This document shows, piece after piece, positions 45,881-56,100 of a DNA stretch of 64,000 bases (position 1 is the stretch's first letter; the number at the start of each line of letters is the position of its first letter). A program made the translations under genes and the position numbers. Below the pieces are notes generated by a model. It was not told the origin of the DNA. It saw only the letters and a list, made by a program, of their open reading frames with translations, and made no database searches. Source of the stretch: Gibbula magus (lineage: Eukaryota; Mollusca; Gastropoda; Trochida; Trochidae); NCBI GenBank assembly GCA_936450465.1, contig OW388296.1, positions 35,674,586 to 35,738,585 of the forward strand. Direction: 5' to 3'.

Positions 45881-47845
45881 ATCCCCCCAATTCTTTGATT
45901 GACAACTCACAGGAGAAACTTGTCGAGAGGAAATCTGGCCATTCGGATATTCTGCTCTTTAGCTTTAGCCATGGAGATAGGTTTAACATGAGTTTTATCC
46001 ACCAGTCCACCAATGATGTAAATATCATCATGATTGAACTCCTTTAAGTCTCTGGGAGCGTTGGGAGTCAAATACACCAGTCTGTCACGAGGGTAGAGGT
46101 CTAAATATGATTTGTCGGTGACGGTGAAGAGCCCTTGTGCGAGAGTGTTCTCCCGATCCTCCCTGGTCAAGGCCTCCATGGTGGTGTTGCTGGGTGTGAC
46201 CCCCGTGAAGACCAGATGGAAGGGCTCCACATCCTGCCGGTTGGCACTAATAGCCATCTGGAGCTGCTCCGCTAGGTTGACACACTCGCGCTTCTGCATC
46301 ACACCCTCGTAGGCTAGGTCGACAACTACCTCCGGTCCATGCATCATCGCATGTGCTAGTCTCGAGTTGTAAAAGTCATTCATTGTCGACTTACGAATTT
46401 GCATGAATATTGAATTGCGAGGCGGTCTGTCAACATCCCTATCTTTATCTTTCTCTTCTCTAAGCTGAGCCCGCTTCTGACGTTTCAGTTCTCTTGATAT
46501 ATTACTTTTTTCAATCTTTCTGCAGTATTTGTAGTATCTTTTCCGTGCTGATGGGGTTTCCAAATCAAGGAGGTTTACCCACCAAGATGGGAGAAAAGTT
46601 TCGGGAACCTAAAAGAAATACAAAATGTTATTAATTTCATAGATTGAATGTAAAAAGACTACCAATTTTTCTGAAAGCAGATGGAGTTATATTCCATGGA
46701 TGGAAATCTTTGACATGACATTTTCTTACTTCTTTCGCCCTCATTATCATTTTAATTACTATGGTTGATATTATGATTTGAGGGTTCACACTACGAAGCA
46801 CAACAGTAAATTGTCTATGATAACAGGTAGAGTCTAAATGTTGGGATGCTTGAATTCGTTTATCCGTAAACATATTTATCATCCAAAACTGGCTCCCACA
46901 GTAGATATCGCTTGTGTGAGATCAAGCGATATCTACATTGTTGATATCGCTACAATCAAATCGTCATAATCCTATTACATCATCAGTTAATGACATCACA
47001 AAGCTTTTGCATCACTGAGAACACTGCTGACAATGCTATGACGTCACAATGGTGATGACGTAACAATGCTATGATGTCATAATGCTTATGACGTCACAAT
47101 GCTAGGACCTCACTGAGATCACTGCTGAAGAAGCAAAATGGCAGTTTTGTGTTTCAGTTATGTCATTCTTCGGCTCATAATTGTTGAAGAATGATTTTGA
47201 ATGATAAATAAAATCTCACCGTTCTGTCTTCTGATATCAAATATATCAACACTCGTTGATTAAAGTAAAAATATCCTCGGGAAGCCTCGGATATTTGCAA
47301 CTTTTAATCAACTCGTGTTGATATATTTGATATCAGAAGACACTTGGGTGAGATTCTCTATATATCAGGTGTTCCCATATTTCTTCGAATGAGTATATAT
47401 TTAAACTATTTGTCCACTACGTCAGGCTTATCGAATGGTAGGATTGATGATGTATTTACTTAGTGGAGCAAGAAGGTAAGTTTTGAAGAATTGATCATGC
47501 AGCCTGTTGACGAATGAGAAAGCAGTAAGACATTACCAAAGCACCAATATGCTGCAACATGTCCACTTCTAACTGAATAATCTTCAATTTCTTTGCTTGT
47601 TCTGGGTTCAGATTGGATAAATATTTTTCAGCATTTGTTTCTACTTGTTGTTTGAAACTTTTCTGTTGTTGAGAGTTGTGAAGAATGCTGTGTGTTAATT
47701 GGCACTTGTTGGGTGAGATGGAGAACTGCCTGAGTGGAAGAGAAAGCTGGAGGGGGTGTGCTTTAGTTCCCTTTACCCAGCCCCTTGGAGAGGTCAGGTG
47801 GCGCAGCACACATGCTGTTGGCATCAGATGTTTCATCAGTGTCAT
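43805..47845 (-). CDS. TRMT10C: TRMT10C: mitochondrial RNase P protein 1 / tRNA m1R9 methyltransferase
   Basis: Three coding exons: 47,845-47,537, 46,608-45,911 and 43,946-43,805. Junctions are gctttg|gtaatg to ttcttttag|gttccc (phase 0) and tctcct|gtgagt to cctattttcag|gtggtg (phase 2). The product is about 382 residues (human is about 400). The N-terminus is basic and hydroxylated (MPTACVLRHLTSPRGWVKG), like a mitochondrial presequence. Then come a helical MRPP1 region (KLKIIQLEVDMLQHIGA) and the SPOUT methyltransferase domain, with VVVDLAYEG, VYLTPNAPRDL and the IYIIGGLVD signature. The last exon gives KSLTIDQVFRILL and the family's terminal HVPKRK. The protein methylates position 9 of mitochondrial tRNAs and supports 5' processing with the SDR and nuclease partners. 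ATGs at 47,836 and 47,824 are alternative starts. A CAGC|GTAAGTG donor at 47,929 suggests a short 5' UTR exon. Confidence 0.88.
44310..45565. repeat. Degenerate pearl-like element in TRMT10C intron 2
   Basis: It begins near gtgacatgatcccccgctgc. Units with gttctgctatgacctttag / gttccgttgtgaccttgag follow, and then a block (44,870-45,310) nearly identical in plan to 31,250-31,830 (gacaccgcaaaagcagagca, gcatgcttaagttgtgacct). The (ACGG)n tract is eroded (ggtggcgacggaaactg). Short ORFs inside are not genes. Confidence 0.7.
45850..45888. repeat. Poly-C31 plus C6, in TRMT10C intron 2 next to a donor
   Basis: C31, at, C6 on the plus strand. In the sense of TRMT10C this is G6 then G31, starting about 23 and 31 nt after the exon-2 donor (gtgagt at 45,910-45,905). 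G-runs at such positions can act as intronic splicing enhancers or fold as G-quadruplexes. Confidence 0.92.
46903..46936. repeat. Perfect 13-bp inverted repeat, 8-bp loop
   Basis: tagatatcgcttg, loop tgtgagat, caagcgatatcta, with a further ttgatatcgctac nearby. It lies in TRMT10C intron 1. Probably the tip of a small MITE. Confidence 0.85.
46991..47096. promoter_or_regulatory. CRE-like octamer mini-array in TRMT10C intron 1
   Basis: TGACGTCA at 47,039 and 47,089, TGACGTAA at 47,056, TGATGTCA at 47,072, and TGACATCA at 46,991. The last four steps are 16-17 bp with caatg between, so this is a small tandem repeat that carries CREB/ATF-type sites. Function is inferred only. Confidence 0.55.
47211..47352. 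mobile_element. Hairpin MITE in TRMT10C intron 1
   Basis: Two arms of about 55-60 bp (gtcttctgatatcaaatata, tcaacactcgttgattaaa ... atatcc and its inverse) flank tcgggaagcctc. The arms differ by a few bases or indels. The outer bases aatctcacc and gggtgagatt also pair. It would form a long stem in the pre-mRNA. Confidence 0.85.
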
Positions 47846-47929
47846 CTCCACCTGTCAATATATATAAACAGAGCCAGGGTGATTCCTCAGTCAGGTAAAC
47901 AAGGCAAATGTAAGCACAGCTCACTTACG

Positions 47930-49332
47930 CTGTCTGTAGTTGTCCGCCTTCAGATAGCATAATAAGTCAATCATGTCAATAAATAACAAGTGTTTGCCAC
48001 TCATATGGCAATGTCCCCCGCCGGTAACATTGAGTTTAAAGACACATCAATTGGTCAAAAAATGAGCTACTTTATATATTGCACTACTGGTAAAAAGTGT
48101 CATGATGATCAGCAAATTTGAAGACTTTGGGTGCTCGGGTTCATGAGATGTTGCGTTAACGAGTTCGAAAAGTGGTCAAAGTGTTGTGGTGACCTTGAAA
48201 ATAAGGTCAAGGTAGTAGATGCCGTATTTGTTATACGCGGAAATCACTAATGTCATTACAGAATGAGGGATCTAAGAGTTAAATAAAATTAAATCATCTG
48301 TATCTATTATCTAAGAGTTAAATAATATTAAATCATCTGTATCTAAGGGTTAAATGAAATCATTGAAATGTATCCAAGGGTTAACAATTAGGCCTAATAC
48401 AATTACTCAAATTTGAAGTGCGACCTGTCAATCAGATTTTGTAAGGAAATACTGCAAGGCCTAAATCAGCCAGTAATTGAGACTGGCAAGAGTTATGCCT
48501 TGCATTGGGAAGTTGTCCTACAGCCAGCACTACCAATCTTGCCGTTTTTGTCAACGAACATACCATCATCGCCTCGTTGGAAAAACATGCGCATGTCCGA
48601 TAGGTAAAATAACATTTAGGGCCTATGTGAAAGTTGAGCACGCGAAAGACCTAAACTATCGACCCGCCAATCGAAGTTATTACTTCATTCATATTGGAAT
48701 TTTCTTTTTACATAGCCTAATGATAATGCTGCAAAAAACAATATCGATCACACTAGATGACACTACTGTAGTAAACAACACATTTTCTGATACTGCAAAG
48801 ACCTGTCCACTTACGTTACCCAAATAATTCTCAACAGTATCCCTTCAAATAGACCATGAAACATACCAGCACATGGGGACGCAGAAATATTACAACAGGT
48901 CAAATATTCTTTTCGATTCAGGAAATATGGTATGTTAACCGCGAGACATATTGGCTGTGTTTGATTTGCGGACTCGAGTGTCGAGTTTTCGTTTTCGGTC
49001 AACTCGACTCATGGCGTCAACAGATGATTTACCAACAAAAATGAAATATAAACAGAATCAAACAAATCCACTTTTTGCAAGGCCGAGAAAGAATCAATAT
49101 TACATCTGTTACATGATTATAAACTCGTTTAACAGATTTGGGAACAAATCGAAGCATAGGTTTTAGAAAAACTGGAACTGATATAATTTACTTTGGACAA
49201 AATATCCTGAATTTGATAATAACTTCCGTGAAATACGATATATACAAAAATGAAACAACAGGAATAAAAGACCAAATTTGAGGCAGATGCGTACCTAAAG
49301 TTGTTTCACAGTTGTCCAACATTTTTTCTCCC

Positions 49333-49373
<41 letters not shown>

Positions 49374-50127
49374 TCTAAAGCATCTCATAGCAGTGATTGC
49401 GATAATTAATATCCGTAATTCGTTCACTTCATGTGTTAAACGCGTAAGGAAAATACTTTCGAAATTACATCTTTAAGGAACTCAGTATTGTATTTGTTAT
49501 ACGCGGAAAGCGTCTAAGGGCCAAACGCCGCTGTCGACAGCGTATGCCGGGTGGTGTGCCAATCAAACGAAACCAAAGTCGCGCAAGTAAACTACATATT
49601 CTTTGACCTATTGTAGTAGTATTTGCTCTTATCCCCTATATCAAGAAATTGATCCAACTAAATTTTCAAATCCCATTCCGAAAGTATATTGTAGATAATA
49701 CATCTCGCGATCAAATATTGTGAAGTATGGAATAGCTGGGTGTGCAGTCATGTAGGCCTATATTACTGGATACGTTATGTTATGGAATATAAGCGACCAT
49801 GGTTTTTTGGCTGTGCTTGATTCGTTAGCGGCGTATATACAACGACCACGTGTCCGGCGTACGTCGTTCTTGGACATGGCTTTAAGGTCGGCTGAAATAC
49901 CCCATGGTCACTTTCGGGATTCATTCAAAGGAGATTTCAATTTGACAAATACCCGATAAAGTACTTATGCGGCATTTTAATTACAATACCCTAATTACTG
50001 TAAGTATAGTGCCTACAAACGATTCACTGAAGACACTGTTCAAAGCGTATCTGCCGAGACTGACGTCATTCTTGGCGCTTGGATATCCACGTACATGATA
50101 TTTCAACATGTTTTAGCACCTTATTAA
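47930..50127. other. No gene supported; repeats and a poly-C tract
   Basis: Upstream region of TRMT10C. It holds a 20-bp direct repeat gtatttgttatacgcggaaa at 48,224 and 49,490, three copies of atctaagagttaaat-type sequence (48,268-48,385), and a tgaccttgaaaataaggtca word. ORFs of 60-116 codons (48,413-49,166; 49,777-49,959) show no recognised family. The true promoter of TRMT10C should lie just above 47,930 but no core motif was fixed. Confidence 0.45.
49335..49371. repeat. Poly-C tract, 37 bp
   Basis: Uninterrupted C37, followed by tctct. Fourth long C run of the window. Confidence 0.95.
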
Positions 50128-51560
50128 ATGCGATTTAACATACCAATATTCATCAAAACAACTCAAATCTGGCATATTTCGAATCCTGTTGCGTTGACTT
50201 CAATTGTCATGAAATGTTTTGAACGTCTGATAAAAGTTATATTATTGAATCAAATAAATCCACTCTTAGACCCGTTACAATTTGCTTACAGGCCTAGTAG
50301 AGGAGTTGAGGATGCTTCTATTACCCTTTTGAACAAAATATATCAACATTTAGAGAATTGTGGTTCATATGTATGGATATTATTTGTAGACATCAGCTCA
50401 GCATTTAATACCATTCAACCTCATGTATTAATGAAGAAACTCTTAGACATGGATGTCAACTCAAATTTGATAAGATGGATAAATTCCTTTCTGGTCAACA
50501 GACCACAGCTTGTTTGTGTAGATGGTACTGACTCATCATGTGTTTGTACAGTCGCAGGTGCGCCACAAGGCTGCGTTATTTCACCCATACTGTTCATACT
50601 CTATACAAATAACTGTAGATGTAACACTGACACAACATTTACTGTTAAATTCGCAGATGATGCAGCATTGGTTGGACTTATTAGAGAATCTGAAATGTGT
50701 TACAGGAATGAAATTAATGACTTCGTAGAATGGTGTAGTTCAAATTTTCTATTGTTGAATGTTAATAAAACAAAAGAAATGATAATCGATTTCAGAAGAG
50801 GTAAGCCATCTCACTAAAAAGTAAGCATAGATGACAAGGATATCGAGGTTGTTAAAGAATACAAATATCTGGGCACTATTTTAGACTCAAAGTTATCATG
50901 GAATTCTAACACTGATCATATATACAAAAAATGCAAGCAGCGATTACATTTTTTATGGAAATTAAAACACTTCAAGTTAGACCAAAACATCATGATGCTA
51001 TTTTATAAAAGTTTTATCCGAAGTGTTCTTACTTTCAACTTTCTGTGTTGGTATGGGAATCTGTCAGTTTAAAACAAAAATAAAATTTTCAGAATTCTAA
51101 ATACTTCTTCAAAAATTATCGGATTACCTTTAGAAAGTATTGGCTATTCTATGAACAGCAAATTATTACAAAGACAAACAACATTTTAAGTGACTCATCT
51201 CATGTTTTGTTTTCGGAATATTCTATTCTTCCTTTAGGCCGAAGATTACGCATGCCAGCATTGAAAACAAACAGGGCTCGCCATTCATTTGTACCACCTG
51301 GTATACGAGAATTAAATAAGAAAAAAGACTGTCTGGAAAACTGGGTTGCGGTGTGATTGGGGCGGGTTGGGTGAATTTGTGACTTGATTTAACTGTGATC
51401 TGATTGTGAATGATGTAACTTGGTTTATACATGTGTATATTGTATATATTTATTTCTATGTGATATATACATTTTTTTGTATTTTTGTTTTGCCTGAAAA
51501 CAGTGTACAAGAAATTTCCAATGGACATGAAAGAATTATCTTATCTAATCTTATCTTATC
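50128..51560 (+). pseudogene. CR1/Rex-like LINE reverse transcriptase fragment
   Basis: A 229-codon open part (50,128-50,814) carries RT motifs: LLDPLQFAYRPSRGVEDA, LFVDISSAFNTI (first catalytic Asp), GAPQGCVISPILF, and FADD (residues 175-178), then NVNKTKEMIIDFR. After a stop at 50,815 the same frame continues (VKEYKYLGTILDSKLSW, FYKSFIRSVLTFNFLCWYGN) with further stops. The tail is a (ttatc)n repeat at about 51,538-51,561. Endonuclease and 5' RT are missing. The motif style fits the CR1/L2/Rex branch; clade by eye only. Confidence 0.85.
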
Positions 51561-52766
51561 CTTAGATATCTAACTGAGTAATTTCTGAAACGACAATTGC
51601 ATGATTATTGTATGAACACGTGATTTAGCCAATTTAAAATACCAAACGATCTGATGTTATTGCAGTGACAAAGCATTACAAAGCAAAGTAACGTGGCATA
51701 TATAAAAGCGAAAAGGAAGTCAATCAGGCAGTCACGCTTCAGTGTGGCTGGGCTAAATTTGAAGATATTTTCAAACCGGGCTATAAAGTTGTCTTAATGA
51801 TTAATTGCAAGTTCCTATTGTGATGTTATTCTCATAAGATTCCGATATATAATGTACATAGAGATAATAATTTGTCATTCTTTACAAAAAAATGCATTAC
51901 AGTTGAAACAAGTATATGCAATGGGCGTACAGGCCGGGTGACGTCAGCTTCCGTAAGCTTCAATAAACATGTCATTTATATCACACAGGTATATTTTTAG
52001 AGTTATTTCGAAACATGGGTTAACATTTCATTATCGTGGAAATTGTGCAAATATACTTGTTTTAAATAATCAGTATTATCTAAAAATTAAATCAGTTAGC
52101 TATCTAATTCTTAAAAATAATCTAATGAACAAAATAATTATAGAATGTCGCAAGGATGACATTTGTCCGCCCTAATTACGCCGCCTTCGCCGGTCTTTTC
52201 AAACCGGAGCATTCGGAGTACGCGTTCAACCCCGGACCCGTTCAAAAGGTTCAAACGCGTTCAAACGGGTTCCAATCAAGTGATTCGCCGGTTACGCCTT
52301 TTTCGGCGGCGTACGCCAGGTATTGTGCCTGTCCCGAATCGAAAATAGCCTTTGTTTACTTCCGGTTGTTTGTAAAGCATGAGTTTTCTTCTTCCGAAAC
52401 TTATCAATAAGAGACAAGTCGATGAAGCTATAAAGAATACTGAAGATAAAGTTCTTGTATTGAGATTTGGCAGAGATGAGGATCATACATGTCTACAACT
52501 GGATGATATAGTAAGGAAGTAAATAGGAGATGTATCCCCACGTTACCTGTTTTCTAGTGGAACGAGACGAGAGTTCTGTCGCCATCTCGGATATTTTGCT
52601 AAAGACATATACTGATTGAATACTGACAAAATAACACATATCATATCATAAAACTAATAAATAATTTGCTGCTTACAGTTATGAGGCAGCAAATTTTTCC
52701 CCACTCGCAGCGCCAATGAATAACGGGGGCGGGATAATTACAGTAACGTTACCTAAATTCGTGGAT
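51561..52766. other. No gene supported
   Basis: A TATA-like atataaaag at about 51,701 is followed by purine-rich sequence, but no gene follows. Bases 52,170-52,335 are GC-rich (cgttcaaacgggttc repeats) with a gcggcgtacgcc palindrome; ORFs there look random. Confidence 0.4.
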
Positions 52767-52768
52767 TA

Positions 52769-55436
52769 CCTTGATTCGTGGATGGTCAGAATTATCGCGA
52801 TATCTCGTTGCTCAAATCTCGTATGACGTCACATAGCGGTACCTTTGATGTACACACACTCTCACGCATCGCTGACAAAAATGTTCCGAATTGCGCCACT
52901 ATACGTAAGTACAGACATATAAATAGTCATAAAAGCTTAAAACACATCCGAGATCACTAATACCAATTTTCAAGTTAACTTAAAATCAAATTACAAAGAT
53001 ACGGTTAGCTCAAACCTTCTCATGCTTTGTCGTCTGCTTGTTTACCAATCTGTCAAAGTAAATCACGTGACTAAAGCGGAATGCCGCTGTCCAAATTTAA
53101 AATCTATGGAAACCTTTTCGGACCATCTCTTATGTATTTTTTTTGCTTTTTGTAGGGATCGCCGACACCTACACGAAAAGGTTACAAGAGTTATTCCCCA
53201 ACAGCTTTGACAAATGCATATTTAGACGTAAAAAACAACAACACATCTGTTCATAAAGCGGCAATAACTTTCTCGGTACCGGAACAAACTCTCAGAGACC
53301 GCATCATAGGGAAAATTGACATTGACACTGTTAAATCAAGTGCTTTCCCGATATTGAATCAAGAGGAGGAAAGTAGGCTCGTAAACCATGTCACATATAT
53401 GGCATCCATTGGATACGGGTATACCAGGAAAGAGGTCATCCAACTTGGTTCTGACTACGCATGTCATTTGGGAAAACGTGACCACGCCCATCCCTTGTCT
53501 CTGAAGTGGTTATATGGTCTATTGGGACGATGGCCAGAAATCAAAGTCAGAAGTGCAAAATCCCTAACTGAACTTCGTGCCAAGGCCAGCTCAGAAGAAT
53601 GTGTGAAAAAATATTTTGATGAACTTGGCGCCATTTTTGAAAAATACGATTTCGCATCAAGACCTGAGGCTATCTACAATGTAGATGAAAAGGGGATAAA
53701 TCAATCTCATGTTGCACCGAAAGTTGTTGGTTCAAGAGACTCTGTTGCATACGAGATATCATCAGAAAAATCCTCTCTCGTCACACTTTTTGGCTGTGGA
53801 AACGCTCTCGGAACTTTTATCCCACCTTTTTTTGTATTTGCTGGCGCTAGAATGCGAAGTGAATTGCTTGAAGGTTGTAGTCCAGGAAGTGACGGGTCGA
53901 TGTCCGAATCTGGTTGGTCAAATGGTGTCATATTTCATGACTACCTGGACAAACATTTCTTGCGTTATGCGACTCCTGCCACGCCGACGAAACCGCTTCT
54001 TCTACTGTACGATGGTCACAAGTCTCACATATCGCCGTCATTGATAGACTGGGCTAAGGAGCATAATATTGTGCTGTTTGTTCTGCCAGCACACACCAGT
54101 CACATCTTGCAGCCAATGGACATTGGATGTTTCGGACCGTTCACCAAAATCTACAACACTGAGTGTCACAAGTTGTTAAAGTCGGGACAGACTGTCAACA
54201 GATACAACATTGCATCTGTCGCATGCAAGGCCTATACTGCTGCGTTGACACCAGGTCATCTACAGTCTTCATTCAGGAAGTGTGGTATATATCCATTATC
54301 ACCTGAAGTGATTGATAAGACGGCTTTTCAGCCGGCTGCTTTTATTCATGAATCACATGAAAAGGAAACATCCAAGCCAAATGAAGATAACAATGTCACT
54401 GATATTGAGATGAACACAGACATTCCGACACGTAATTGTCAACCTGAAATTGACCAAGCAACGTTCTTTGAAGAACATCTACCTGTGATACAGAAGAAAA
54501 CAAGGAAACCCAGAAAATCGATTCACAAGATCGTCGGTGGTAGAGCAATTACAGAACCTGAAGTAGAAAATGCAGTCAAAGATTACGTGAAGGATAGACC
54601 TACTACTGTCGGAAAATCGGATAAGTCTACTACTGACGGAAAATCATCAACGTTGAAGAAACGTCCAAGAAAACAAACTAGACCAAGTAAACCTATTCAA
54701 AAGAAATCTAAAACCATCAGTGAGCCTCTACCGGGACCATCGGGTGCTGTAAACTTATTGTACAGCAGTGACAGTGATGAAGACTCACCTGTAACAGACG
54801 AGGAAAAGTGTTGTGCGTGTGGTCTTTTCCAGCCAAGTGAACTCTCACGATGTACTTCTCTGTTTTTTGTCAAGTGGGGACAGTGTATGTATCACGGCTG
54901 TGGTCACTGGGTCCACTTACAATTTTGCTGTCCAGTGCGTGTGCTTCGGACACATGACACATTCTACTGCCCTTGTCATGGTTTACCGTGCAAGCCATCA
55001 GAAGAATAAGTTTCGAAATAGACAAAAACTCACCTGTAAATACTGTACATACTGTACATGCTGTACAAAGTTTATTGACATTGTTTAATTGAAATCTTGA
55101 TACGAACTTATAAACTGTGACTTATTACATCGTCTACTACGGCCCAGATGCTAACTTGGTGAGTAAAACTTTTTCATCGCTGGCAGTGTGACACTGGGCT
55201 TCCATAAATAGCCGTATTACGTTATCCACGAATCAAGGTGACGTCACGCTTTCTGTGCACAGAAATAGATAGCGAATGCAAATGGCCGCGGAACATAAAC
55301 AAATCCACTACGAATCGAAACTTTTGCCATAATAGAGCACTTACACTGTGTACTTACCTATTATTTATTAACAAAATTTAAAGTAAAATATTTAACGAGA
55401 TATCCGCCGCGAATGTCTTACATCCACGAATCAAGG
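52769..55436 (+). mobile_element. Pogo/Tigger-type DNA transposon, 2.67 kb, TA target duplication
   Basis: The left end is ccttgattcgtggatggtca and the right end is its inverse (catccacgaatcaagg), flanked by TA at 52,767-68 and 55,437-38. A further pair of words, gatatctcgtt / aacgagatatc, lies 25-35 bp in. Extra copies of attcgtgga / tccacgaatcaagg occur just outside the left end and at 55,218. It contains one long transposase frame. Complete ends plus an open frame make it the most intact DNA transposon here. Confidence 0.88.
53156..55009 (+). CDS. Pogo/Tigger-like transposase (DDE_1) with C-terminal zinc domain
   Basis: The frame is open from 53,156, directly after an acceptor-like cttttttgtag-type site, to TAA at 55,007. 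No ATG occurs before the HTH, so a small 5' exon is likely. Counting from codon 53,207: residues 1-40 are a Psq-type HTH (VHKAAITFSVPEQTLRDRI, preceded by RKGYKSYSPTAL), 50-115 a CENP-B-like second HTH region, and 155-370 the DDE_1 catalytic core. The core acids are D160 (YNVDEKG), D269 (LLYDGHKSH) and D305 (QPMDIGCF), a DD36D spacing. A basic linker (430-505) leads to a Cys/His cluster at 535-590 (CCACG, CGHWVHLQFCC, FYCPC), which looks like a PHD-type finger. It cuts and pastes the element between TA sites. No stop or frameshift interrupts it. Confidence 0.92.
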   Translation, partial: GSPTPTRKGYKSYSPTALTNAYLDVKNNNTSVHKAAITFSVPEQTLRDRIIGKIDIDTVKSSAFPILNQEEESRLVNHVTYMASIGYGYTRKEVIQLGSDYACHLGKRDHAHPLSLKWLYGLLGRWPEIKVRSAKSLTELRAKASSEECVKKYFDELGAIFEKYDFASRPEAIYNVDEKGINQSHVAPKVVGSRDSVAYEISSEKSSLVTLFGCGNALGTFIPPFFVFAGARMRSELLEGCSPGSDGSMSESGWSNGVIFHDYLDKHFLRYATPATPTKPLLLLYDGHKSHISPSLIDWAKEHNIVLFVLPAHTSHILQPMDIGCFGPFTKIYNTECHKLLKSGQTVNRYNIASVACKAYTAALTPGHLQSSFRKCGIYPLSPEVIDKTAFQPAAFIHESHEKETSKPNEDNNVTDIEMNTDIPTRNCQPEIDQATFFEEHLPVIQKKTRKPRKSIHKIVGGRAITEPEVENAVKDYVKDRPTTVGKSDKSTTDGKSSTLKKRPRKQTRPSKPIQKKSKTISEPLPGPSGAVNLLYSSDSDEDSPVTDEEKCCACGLFQPSELSRCTSLFFVKWGQCMYHGCGHWVHLQFCCPVRVLRTHDTFYCPCHGLPCKPSEE

Positions 55437-55438
55437 TA

Positions 55439-55667
55439 ACGCGAGTGTAGTACAGTGGTTAGCGTGTTCGGCTTTGGATCAAGAGGTCAGGGGTTCAAAT
55501 CCCGCCAGGGGCATGGCAACTTTGTCTGCAGTAGAAAACTGTTCTACACGCAGTAAGGTTTCGGTGGGGAACCAATGGTTTCGTAGAGGAAACAGGTTCG
55601 TAGAGACTGTTTATTCGTAGAGGAAACAGGTTCGTAGATACTATAGTTTCGTAGAGACTTAGTATGC
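55439..55667 (+). repeat. tRNA-derived SINE
   Basis: It has an A-box tagtacagtgg (55,448-55,458) and a perfect B-box ggttcaaatcc (55,492-55,502) in tRNA spacing. The anticodon arm (ggctttggatcaag) no longer pairs well; TGG stands at the anticodon, suggesting a tRNA-Pro ancestor. After the tRNA part come gccaggggcatggcaac and a body ending in two or three repeats of ttcgtagaggaaacaggttc. This tail is shared with the repeat at 62,391. It starts only a few bases after the pogo element. Confidence 0.8.
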
Positions 55668-56100
55668 CAAATTGATTGTATTGTGAATATTTTTTTTATG
55701 GATTTTGATGTAATATTTTGTATGATTGAAGGTTTACACGAAACTACAAATATAAAGCTACACCTCTGTCACCGGAGAAAAGCATTACCGATGATCCAGT
55801 GTTTAGTGTTTTCTCGTTTTATAGTTAATAGATTTTCTTTCTGCATATTTATATCATATATGCATTATTGTATAATGGAAAACAAAAACACAATGCATTC
55901 ATACAACAAAAATTATATTTATATATATAACAATGTATATATTTCAAGCACAAAATGTAGTACAACATACACTGTAATCAGCACATTATAATCATTTTCT
56001 TATAATAATCCCCAAACAGCACTGAATGTAGAAAACTCTTCTATGTACCATATCTCAGACGTCAATTCGGGGTAGAAACGTAAAATAGATGTGAAGTTAT
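55668..56100. other. No gene seen
   Basis: AT-rich sequence with a (ta)n-rich stretch at 55,915-55,940. The 102-codon ORF (55,683-55,991) has low complexity and no recognised family. Confidence 0.5.

Noticed and set aside
51695..51760. TATA-box promoter (atataaaag)
   Set aside because: No gene, initiator or transcript-like frame follows within range; AT-rich DNA yields such words by chance.
55439..55512. Functional tRNA gene
   Set aside because: A and B boxes are good but the anticodon and acceptor stems do not pair properly, and a SINE body follows.
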